This document shows positions 1-4,898 of a stretch of DNA of 11,528 nt, in pieces. How positions within the stretch are numbered: the stretch's first letter is position 1; each line of letters opens with the position of its first letter. The stretch is from the NCBI GenBank assembly GCA_015654915.1, contig JAATFY010000157.1, positions 1 to 11,528 on the forward strand, given 5' to 3'. The notes under the pieces are model-generated. The model did not search any database, had not been told where the DNA came from, and was given only the letters and a program-made list of their open reading frames with translations. Position numbers and translations under genes: made by a program. Origin of the DNA: Rhodospirillales bacterium (GTDB lineage: Bacteria; Pseudomonadota; Alphaproteobacteria; UBA9219).

Positions 1-13
1 ATCGTATATTCAT
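1..13 (-). CDS. Start of a divergent gene, cut by the window edge
   Basis: On the minus strand an ATG at 13-11 is followed by codons for Asn, Ile and Arg before the window ends. A strong Shine-Dalgarno sequence (GGGAG, read on the minus strand from plus positions 24-20) sits 6 nt upstream of that ATG. Only four codons are visible, so no function can be given. The gene would be transcribed away from the TrmB-like regulator, a common arrangement for a regulator and its target, but that link is inference. The call rests on the ribosome-binding site and spacing alone. Confidence 0.45.
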
Positions 14-87
14 AATGTTCTCCCTGCGTTTAAATTATTTGGTCAAATCGGGTTAAGTCGGACTTCATATTAATTTTATGTTTTTAA

Positions 88-117
88 TTGCACAAAATGA
101 CATTTTTTATGTTATAT
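88..117 (+). promoter_or_regulatory. Candidate sigma-70 promoter of the TrmB-like gene
   Basis: TTGCAC at 88-93 matches four of six -35 consensus bases. An AT-rich -10 candidate lies at 112-117 (TTATAT), or 113-118 (TATATT) with a longer spacer. Transcription would start near 124, just ahead of the AGGA at 126-129. This argues against the in-frame TTG at 88 being the translation start, since it lies inside the -35 box. Confidence 0.4.
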
Positions 118-125
118 TTGGCTCT

Positions 126-129
126 AGGA
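126..129 (+). promoter_or_regulatory. Ribosome-binding site deciding the start of the regulator
   Basis: AGGA at 126-129 lies 6 nt before the ATG at 136. The other in-frame candidates (TTG at 88, ATG at 97, ATG at 109) lack a comparable site, and the extra N-terminal residues they would add do not look like part of the winged-helix fold. Confidence 0.55.
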
Positions 130-135
130 TGGAAA

Positions 136-903
136 ATGCATAAAGATATCATAGCGTTATTGAAGCGCATGGGGTTGAAAGACCGCGAGAGCCGGATCTA
201 TCTGGCCTGCCTGCGCCACAGGGACGGCCTGTTCATTTATGAAATTGCCAAGGAAACGCGGATTATGCGCAGCACGGTTGATCTTACCGTCCGGCGATTG
301 CTGCAACGCGGTTTTCTCAATCAGGTCAAAGTCGGCCGCCGGTTGCGGTTTTTCGCCGAAGCGCCCGAAGCGGTTCTCTTCCGGCAAAAGCAGTTGGTCG
401 AGGATCTGGAACAGGTCGTTCCGATGCTGGCGAAAATCGGCGGCGAAAAAAAAGAAATGGAAATTCTCTATTTCGAAGGCGGGGCCGGATTCCGGCAGGT
501 GCATAACGATATTCTGCTGCAGGCGAAATTCGCAACGGAATTGAAAAAGGAAGTCTTGGGTTTTTCGTCGGGGGCGGATTCCATCCGCCTGTTTCCCGAC
601 ATGCAGAAAAACTATATCAATAAGCGCGTACGAAGCGGCATCCGGTATAAAGCCATCGCGCCGCAAAGCTCGGTCGGCGTGCGGGAATGGAGCAACGACG
701 AAAAAGCGTTGCGCTCCGTTAAATATCTGCCCGACGACAGTTGGCAGTTTCGGATCGAAACGCAGATTTACGCCGACAATGTGATGCTCTATTCGCCGAG
801 CCAGCCGGTCGGCGGCGTCATCATCCGCAACGAAAAGATCGCCGATTCGATGCGGGCGCTTTTCAAGCTGGTGTGGGATCTGCTGCCGGATAAGGCGAAT
901 TAA
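136..903 (+). CDS. TrmB-family winged-helix transcriptional regulator
   Basis: Predicted cytoplasmic DNA-binding regulator of 255 residues. Residues about 8-76 form a TrmB-type winged helix-turn-helix. The opening MGLKDRESRIYLACLR corresponds to the family's 'GLTEYEARVYLALL' helix, then EIAKETRIMRSTVDLTVRRL gives the helix-turn-helix with its recognition helix, and GFLNQVKVGRRLRFFAEAP the wing. A short charged linker rich in Lys and Glu (about 105-116) leads to a C-terminal domain (about 117-255) that could bind an effector. TrmB proteins are best known as sugar-responsive regulators in archaea, but many bacterial members have no known ligand, so no effector is proposed. It is divergent from the partial gene at the left edge and 87 nt upstream of the pilus-like cluster on the same strand; either could be a target. 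The family assignment is fairly secure; the regulated genes are unknown. Confidence 0.7.
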   Translation: MHKDIIALLKRMGLKDRESRIYLACLRHRDGLFIYEIAKETRIMRSTVDLTVRRLLQRGFLNQVKVGRRLRFFAEAPEAVLFRQKQLVEDLEQVVPMLAKIGGEKKEMEILYFEGGAGFRQVHNDILLQAKFATELKKEVLGFSSGADSIRLFPDMQKNYINKRVRSGIRYKAIAPQSSVGVREWSNDEKALRSVKYLPDDSWQFRIETQIYADNVMLYSPSQPVGGVIIRNEKIADSMRALFKLVWDLLPDKAN

Positions 904-904
904 C

Positions 905-987
905 GGGAAAACGGGGGCTTGCCTACCCCTGTACTCTGGCGGACAATGGAGACCCCTCTTTGTTTCGACGACCCAGCCCCCGTTCCC
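905..987 (+). repeat. Inverted repeat / possible structured leader RNA
   Basis: AACGGGGGCT at 910-919 and AGCCCCCGTT at 975-984 are perfect reverse complements. Adjacent GGG (905-907) and CCC (985-987) add three pairs across a two-base bulge, giving a 13-bp stem around a 55-nt loop. The loop carries ACCCCT twice (925-930 and 952-957), so GGGGG at 913-917 could pair with three alternative C-runs (926-929, 953-956, 977-981). The structure lies between the regulator stop (903) and the ATG at 991 of the next gene. No T-run follows, so it is not an ordinary intrinsic terminator. It could be an attenuator-like leader or simply a boundary hairpin; function is inferred. Confidence 0.45.
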
Positions 988-990
988 TTC

Positions 991-2487
991 ATGCTGCATT
1001 CGAAATCAGCATTGCGTCCGCGTTTCATCCTCATGGTCGGTGACGATGGGGTTCTTTTCGTGCCCTATCGCGTGACAGGCGCGCCGGAACCTTTCTTCGT
1101 TCCGAATGCAGATGAAAAAGGCGCGGCTTCGGCGCTGGCCGCTCTGGCGCGGCATCCCGACATTCCCGTCACGCTTTTTGCCGATATGCTGGCGCAGGAT
1201 TTCCGGCGCGAGGATATCCCGCGCCTCAGCCCGCTCGACCGCCCGCGCCTGATCCGGCGGCGGTTACAACAGGCGTTTCCGCAAGCACGCCTCACCGCAA
1301 GTTTTACCTTGAACGCGGCGCGTACGCATCTGCTGATGACGGGATTGCACGAGAACGCGCCGGTTTTCGACTGGCTCGAGCGGCTGAAGCCCCGCACGCC
1401 GCATATCTGCCTTTTACCGGTCGAATGCGCCGATATGGCGATGCGTTTGCTGCCGGACGCGGCAACGGGATGGGCGCTGATCCTGAGCCGCCAGCGCACC
1501 GGAGGGTTTCGCCAGATCGTAACGCATAAAGGCGAGCTTGTTTTTACCCGCCTTACCCCGCCGCTGCCGCCGCAAGCCGCGCCGCAGGAAATCGCCGAGG
1601 CTGTCTCCCGCGATATTAAGGCCAGTCTCGGTTATCTCGGCCGTCTGGGATTAAGTGACAGCGGCCAACTCCGCACCATGCTTTTGATGCCGGATACGCT
1701 GCATGACGCGCTGGAAAAAATTACCTTGCCGGTTCATTCGGTAACTTTGTTGTCGCCTTACAAAGCCGCGCGGCATCTGCATCTACCTTTCCTGCCGAAC
1801 GCCGATAATTCTTACGGCGACCTGCTTTATGCCGGCTGGCTGGCGCAAAAACGCAAACCGCGTCTGACATTGATGTTGCCGGATATGAAAATGGCGCGGC
1901 AAACGGAAACGATACGCCGCTGGGGCATGCGCGTGGCCATGGCAGCGTTGCTGTTCGCGCTCGGCGCAACCGCTTTGCAGGCTGGCGATTTATTGGCGGC
2001 GCTGGTCCGAAACCAGAAAGAAACCGCGCAACTTGCAGAGTTGCATAAAAAACTGGCGGATATGCGGACTGCCGATCCGGCCGGTGAATCCGTGGCCCGT
2101 CTGCGGCAGGCGCTGGAACGTAAACACCTGTTCGCATCGCCCATGCCGATGCCGTGGGCGGCGTTTGAAGCGCTCAATCGCGGTTTGGGCGAAAATGCGC
2201 GGCTGGTAAAACTCGACTGGCAAAATGACAACGGCAAGACGGGCGACGAAGTTATGCAGGCCCAGCTTCGCCTGACCAACAATGCTTCGCTTGCCGACCG
2301 CGAAACCACCGTCGCGCATTTCCAGCAGGTGGCGCAAAATGCAGCGCAGGCGATGCCGGATTATAATGTGCGCCTGACGCGCTACCCCTTCCCCGCTTTG
2401 CCGCAGGAAACCCTGTCCAACAGCGCGCCCGAAAATGCCGCAGCCGATACGACGGCGGAACTGACGATCCGGAGGGCGGCGCCATGA
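991..2487 (+). CDS. PilM/PilN-fusion (GspL/MshI-like) pilus or secretion platform protein
   Basis: A 498-residue bitopic membrane protein if started at ATG 991. Residues about 9-300 form a large cytoplasmic region whose pattern (a GDDG turn near residue 17, alternating strands, a helix around SRDIKASLGYLGRLG) suggests an actin-like fold as in PilM or the cytoplasmic half of GspL. No convincing ATP-binding signature is visible. A membrane segment follows at about 313-331 (MRVAMAALLFALGATALQAG), then a coiled-coil-like stretch (about 338-355) and a periplasmic domain resembling PilN or the GspL ferredoxin-like domain. The fused architecture matches GspL and MshI rather than separate PilM and PilN. 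The stop overlaps the next start (ATGA at 2484-2487). The start is uncertain: in-frame ATG 946 and TTG 919 are alternatives, but both fall inside the 905-987 hairpin, and none of the three has a well-placed ribosome-binding site. Assignment is by architecture and neighbours, not by strong motifs. Confidence 0.6.
   Translation: MLHSKSALRPRFILMVGDDGVLFVPYRVTGAPEPFFVPNADEKGAASALAALARHPDIPVTLFADMLAQDFRREDIPRLSPLDRPRLIRRRLQQAFPQARLTASFTLNAARTHLLMTGLHENAPVFDWLERLKPRTPHICLLPVECADMAMRLLPDAATGWALILSRQRTGGFRQIVTHKGELVFTRLTPPLPPQAAPQEIAEAVSRDIKASLGYLGRLGLSDSGQLRTMLLMPDTLHDALEKITLPVHSVTLLSPYKAARHLHLPFLPNADNSYGDLLYAGWLAQKRKPRLTLMLPDMKMARQTETIRRWGMRVAMAALLFALGATALQAGDLLAALVRNQKETAQLAELHKKLADMRTADPAGESVARLRQALERKHLFASPMPMPWAAFEALNRGLGENARLVKLDWQNDNGKTGDEVMQAQLRLTNNASLADRETTVAHFQQVAQNAAQAMPDYNVRLTRYPFPALPQETLSNSAPENAAADTTAELTIRRAAP
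2471..2476 (+). promoter_or_regulatory. Strong ribosome-binding site within the preceding gene
   Basis: GGAGGG lies inside the 3' end of the PilM/PilN-like gene, 7 nt before the ATG at 2484. It fixes the start of the next gene and shows that this gene can recruit ribosomes itself as well as by coupling through the ATGA overlap. Confidence 0.7.
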
Positions 2488-3101
2488 AACGCCCCGATCT
2501 GCGTCATCTATGGCCGCACCGTTACTGGCTCGGGCTTCTGGCTTTTGCTTTTGTCCTAACCGTCGCGAGCCCGCCGTTCCTCCGTATGTTGACCGACGAA
2601 GCGATACAAAACCTTTCGCAGGTCAAAGCTGAACGCATGCAGGCGCAGCAGGCTTTGCATCAGATGGAAGGTGACTTTGCCACTGTTCAGGGACCGGAAA
2701 GCAATATGAGCGCCGTCGAAGCCGAGCAATTCCTTGCCCCCGTCGACCGGTTGCGGGTGGCAACGATTTTGGAACATGCGGCGGACGAAGCGCTCGTCGG
2801 CCATTTCACCTACACCCTATCGCCCGAGCAAAAAACCACCATAAGCGGTCCCGAAGGGACGCCGCAGGAACTTGCCGTCAGCACTATTACCGTAGGCGGC
2901 GATGTGCCATCGGACATATATATGTATAATTTTGTCGAAGGCATGCGCCGTCTTTTGCCCGGGCGGTTGCGGGTGCAGCAAGTATCGCTGGAACGCAGCG
3001 GCAAGGAAGACGCGCCTCTCGACGCCTACAACCTGCGCTTTACCGCGACGCTCGAATGGCTTTCGAATGGTACGACGAAAGACATGGCGGGTGTGCCATG
3101 A
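2484..3101 (+). CDS. PilO/GspM/MshJ-like bitopic inner-membrane protein
   Basis: A 205-residue protein with a short cytoplasmic tail, one membrane segment (about residues 15-32, WLGLLAFAFVLTVASPPF), a heptad-like coiled-coil region (about 38-68, rich in Gln, Glu and Ala) and a periplasmic domain (about 80-198). This is the classic layout of PilO, GspM and MshJ, which pair with PilN or GspL through coiled coils and ferredoxin-like domains to link the cytoplasmic motor to the outer-membrane channel. Its length matches the family. The start overlaps the stop of the PilM/PilN-like gene, and its own stop overlaps the start of the next gene (ATGA at 3098-3101), so the three are very likely made together. 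Sequence similarity in this family is always weak; the call relies on topology, size and gene order. Confidence 0.6.
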   Translation: MKRPDLRHLWPHRYWLGLLAFAFVLTVASPPFLRMLTDEAIQNLSQVKAERMQAQQALHQMEGDFATVQGPESNMSAVEAEQFLAPVDRLRVATILEHAADEALVGHFTYTLSPEQKTTISGPEGTPQELAVSTITVGGDVPSDIYMYNFVEGMRRLLPGRLRVQQVSLERSGKEDAPLDAYNLRFTATLEWLSNGTTKDMAGVP

Positions 3102-3496
3102 GATTTCTTGTCCTGCTTTCCGCCGTCCTCGTTTCCTTCTCCGCGCTGGCCGCCGAACCGGCCACCGTTCCTTCGACGTCGCTTTTTTTCACAAAGGATG
3201 AGACAAAAAAAATCGATATCCTCGCGGAAAAAATAAAACCAATGCATGCTCGCGGTTCGGGCATCCATCTGGGGGCCGTTATGTATTATGGGCCCGGGGA
3301 ATGGGCTCTCTGGCTTGACGGGCAACGCTGGGGTCCCGACAGCGTCCGGCCCGATTTGCGCGTGATCGATGTGCAGCCCAACGAAGTCCGCATCGGTCTG
3401 GCCAATCCGGTGAGCGCCGTGCCGCAGGAAATCACGCTGCGGCCCTATCAGACATACCAGACAGCAACCGGAAATATCGTCGAAGGAATGCGTTAA
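3098..3496 (+). CDS. Small exported PilP/MshK/GspC-like periplasmic protein
   Basis: A 132-residue protein with a clear signal peptide: MRFLVLLSAVLVSFSALAA, with probable cleavage after Ala18 or Ala19 and no lipobox cysteine. The mature part has a charged helix-like stretch (about 30-50) and then a small beta-rich domain (about 67-116) with GEWALWLDGQRWGPDS followed by alternating hydrophobics (LRVIDVQPNEVRIGL). This resembles the homology region of PilP, MshK and GspC, which contacts the secretin. Unlike GspC it has no membrane anchor, and unlike PilP no lipoprotein signal, which fits MshK best. ATG 3098 is preferred to the in-frame ATG 3056, because it gives the signal peptide directly and overlaps the previous stop as ATGA. 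The 3' end overlaps the convergent TPR gene by four bases. Confidence 0.55.
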   Translation: MRFLVLLSAVLVSFSALAAEPATVPSTSLFFTKDETKKIDILAEKIKPMHARGSGIHLGAVMYYGPGEWALWLDGQRWGPDSVRPDLRVIDVQPNEVRIGLANPVSAVPQEITLRPYQTYQTATGNIVEGMR

Positions 3497-4611
3497 CGTT
3501 CCGGTGTCGTCAGCATTGCTTCCAGATATTCGACGCGCTGGCGGATGGCGACCGGCGACAGCGGCAGGCGCTGCGGCTCGTCCTGATCGGCGACGGCGCG
3601 TATGACCTGCCGGTAAAGATTGATCGCATCCGCCGTGTGATTGGCGCGGTCATAAAGAATGGCGAGATCGAGCCGGAAGAAAATATTGTCCGGTGCGAGC
3701 TTCGCGGCACGGCTGAGTTGCGCGAACGCCTGTTCGAAATAGCCGCGGCGCACCAATAATCTCGCCAGCGCCGCGCGGGCGTGCGCGTCATTGGGATTAG
3801 TCTCGACGATATGCTGCAATTCGGTCATGGCGGCGGGCAACTGGGATTGGCCGAGAGCCGTCACCAGGTTGGCGTGCGCATCGGCGTTTTCCGGATCGAT
3901 CTGCAGCAGCCGATGGCCGACTTCGATCGCGTCTTCGTATTGGCCGGTACGTTGCAGGCTGTACATTTTTCCCGCCAAGGCGGCGGGACTGTTTTTGTCG
4001 TGCGCCAGCACGCGATTGTAAAGCCCGAGCGCCGCTTGATCTTCACCGGACTCGAGAAGCAGATGGGCGTCGTTGAGAAGTTGCTCTTCCGTCAGGGCGG
4101 GAACGTGATGAAAGACGACGGAATGCGCAATCGGATTCTCATGCGAAACATTGGTGATGACTGGCAAGTCATTGATTTTCTCCGCGACAACCGCCACGGC
4201 AGGATCGCCGTCCGGTACCGGCGCCAGATCTTCCGGCGAAGGCGGTTCGGCTGACGCCAGACTTTCCGCAGGCAGAACGATATCGGCACTGTTATCGGAC
4301 GTGACAAGCGGTGGCGGAGGAGATGCGGGCGGTGAGACAGGTATAAGCGTATGCGAATTGTCATGTTCCAGTTTGACGATGATCTTGACCGGCGGCGTCG
4401 CAACTGCCGCGACCGGCGTGCCGGTTTTATTGCCATGCATGAACCATAAGAGGGTGCCCATCATGACAATGACCAAAATCAACAGCCCGATCACAACGCT
4501 TTTGAAGGCACGCTGATGCTTTTGCGCAAGCGTAACGAATGGCACGGCGCGCGGCGGCGCTTTGGGGCGAAAGTCATTCGCCGCGCGTTGCAGTCTCTGA
4601 AGGAAAGCCAT
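3493..4611 (-). CDS. Membrane-anchored TPR protein, possibly MshN-like
   Basis: A 372-residue protein with a basic cytoplasmic tail (1-37), one membrane segment (about 38-58, VVIGLLILVIVMMGTLLWFM), a long Pro/Ala-rich linker (about 62-170) and about five tetratricopeptide repeats (about 174-345), with family positions such as GQYEDAIEVGHRLLQIDPENA and GYFEQAFAQLSRAAKLAPDN. The positive-inside rule places the repeats in the periplasm. TPR proteins of this shape accompany type IV pilus and MSHA loci (MshN), where they assist assembly. Convergence with the pilus-like cluster supports that idea but does not prove it. ATG at 4611 is chosen because the upstream extension to 4770 is Arg-rich, unlike a protein N-terminus, and covers the kdp control region. 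No Shine-Dalgarno sequence precedes ATG 4611; the preceding bases are AT-rich. The stop shares TTAA (3493-3496) with the PilP/MshK-like gene. The TPR assignment is firm, the pilus role tentative. Confidence 0.75.
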   Translation of the reverse strand: MAFLQRLQRAANDFRPKAPPRAVPFVTLAQKHQRAFKSVVIGLLILVIVMMGTLLWFMHGNKTGTPVAAVATPPVKIIVKLEHDNSHTLIPVSPPASPPPPLVTSDNSADIVLPAESLASAEPPSPEDLAPVPDGDPAVAVVAEKINDLPVITNVSHENPIAHSVVFHHVPALTEEQLLNDAHLLLESGEDQAALGLYNRVLAHDKNSPAALAGKMYSLQRTGQYEDAIEVGHRLLQIDPENADAHANLVTALGQSQLPAAMTELQHIVETNPNDAHARAALARLLVRRGYFEQAFAQLSRAAKLAPDNIFFRLDLAILYDRANHTADAINLYRQVIRAVADQDEPQRLPLSPVAIRQRVEYLEAMLTTPER

Positions 4612-4714
4612 AATTAAAGTCGGATGGCAGAAAGGAGGGATAACACCCTTAGCATGCTGCCGTATTTCGGAGCAAGGACGCGGAACGGGCGAGCGGGACA
4701 ATCTCCGACTTCGG

Positions 4715-4743
4715 TTGCGCCTGAACCGCGATTCAGCCACAAT
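4715..4743 (+). promoter_or_regulatory. Weak candidate kdp promoter
   Basis: TTGCGC at 4715-4720 and CACAAT at 4738-4743 are spaced by 17 bp and match three and four of six consensus bases. Weak boxes are expected for a promoter that depends on an activator such as KdpE. The 16-bp palindrome lies entirely within the spacer. The predicted transcript would start near 4750, giving a leader of about 50 nt before kdpF. Confidence 0.3.
4721..4736. promoter_or_regulatory. Palindrome upstream of kdpF, candidate operator
   Basis: CTGAACCGCGATTCAG has symmetrical arms CTGAA and TTCAG around a CGCG core, 14 of 16 bases being symmetric. It lies 65 nt upstream of the kdpF start, where an operon-specific regulator could bind. 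It contains GATTC (4730-4734), a GANTC methylation site for CcrM if the organism is an alphaproteobacterium. Which protein binds it, if any, is unknown; KdpE is the obvious candidate from context only. Confidence 0.4.
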
Positions 4744-4790
4744 GCCATGCGTAAAGACCGATCTTAACACTTATTCCCTCACAAACTGCC

Positions 4791-4794
4791 GGAG
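4791..4794 (+). promoter_or_regulatory. Ribosome-binding site of kdpF
   Basis: GGAG lies 7 nt before the ATG at 4802 and supports this short reading frame as a real gene. Confidence 0.6.
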
Positions 4795-4801
4795 CTTCCG
4801 C

Positions 4802-4891
4802 ATGGTGTTCGATCTCTATCTGGGTGGGGTGATGGCCCTCGGCCTCGGCTTCTACCTGATCTACGCCCTGATCTATCCCGAGAAGTTCTGA
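4802..4891 (+). CDS. kdpF: KdpF, small membrane subunit of the K+-transporting ATPase
   Basis: A 29-residue peptide, MVFDLYLGGVMALGLGFYL then IYALIYPEKF, forming one membrane helix. The ending (Tyr-Leu-Ile-Tyr-Ala-Leu-Ile, then Pro-Glu-Lys-Phe) follows the family's 'GYLVYALINAEAF' pattern, and the length equals E. coli KdpF. KdpF binds lipid-like between KdpA and KdpB and stabilises the complex. A ribosome-binding site precedes it and kdpA starts 7 nt after its stop, as in standard kdpFABC operons. It is short enough to be missed by automatic gene callers. Confidence 0.92.
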   Translation: MVFDLYLGGVMALGLGFYLIYALIYPEKF

Positions 4892-4898
4892 GCGGATC

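Larger units (their letters stand above)
14..135. promoter_or_regulatory. AT-rich divergent intergenic region
   Basis: This stretch is far richer in A and T than the rest of the window and separates two divergently oriented starts (minus ATG at 13, plus ATG at 136). On the plus strand TTGCAC (88-93) and TTATAT (112-117), spaced by 18 bp, make a plausible sigma-70 promoter for the regulator gene. On the minus strand AATAAT (plus 34-39) could be a -10 element for the leftward gene, without a convincing -35 box. Shared control of both genes from this region is likely but inferred. Confidence 0.5.
4612..4801. promoter_or_regulatory. Divergent control region between the TPR gene and kdpF
   Basis: These 190 bp separate the minus-strand TPR start from the kdp operon and must hold promoters for both. 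The kdp side contains a 16-bp imperfect palindrome (4721-4736) and weak sigma-70-like boxes. A Shine-Dalgarno-like AAAGGAGGG at 4631-4639 faces a 37-codon reading frame (4654-4767) of doubtful reality. I see no intrinsic terminator and no AT-rich site that I could confidently call an E. coli-type KdpE box. Confidence 0.6.

Noticed and set aside
88..135. Upstream TTG/ATG starts extending the regulator by 16 residues
   Set aside because: The TTG lies in a probable -35 box, no ribosome-binding site precedes these codons, and ATG 136 has AGGA at good spacing.
905..987. Inverted repeat as an integron attC site, SRP RNA or intrinsic terminator
   Set aside because: The outer ends do not fit the RYYYAAC/GTTRRRY attC pattern, the conserved SRP tetraloop region is absent on both strands, and no T-run follows with a loop this long.
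157..999. Minus-strand open frame of 280 codons opposite the regulator
   Set aside because: The plus strand has a recognisable TrmB winged helix with a ribosome-binding site; the antisense product is His/Arg/Phe-rich and resembles nothing known to me.
4612..4770. 53-residue N-terminal extension of the TPR protein
   Set aside because: The extension is Arg-rich, unlike a membrane-protein N-terminus, and covers the kdp control region. ATG 4611 gives the usual short cytoplasmic tail before the membrane helix.
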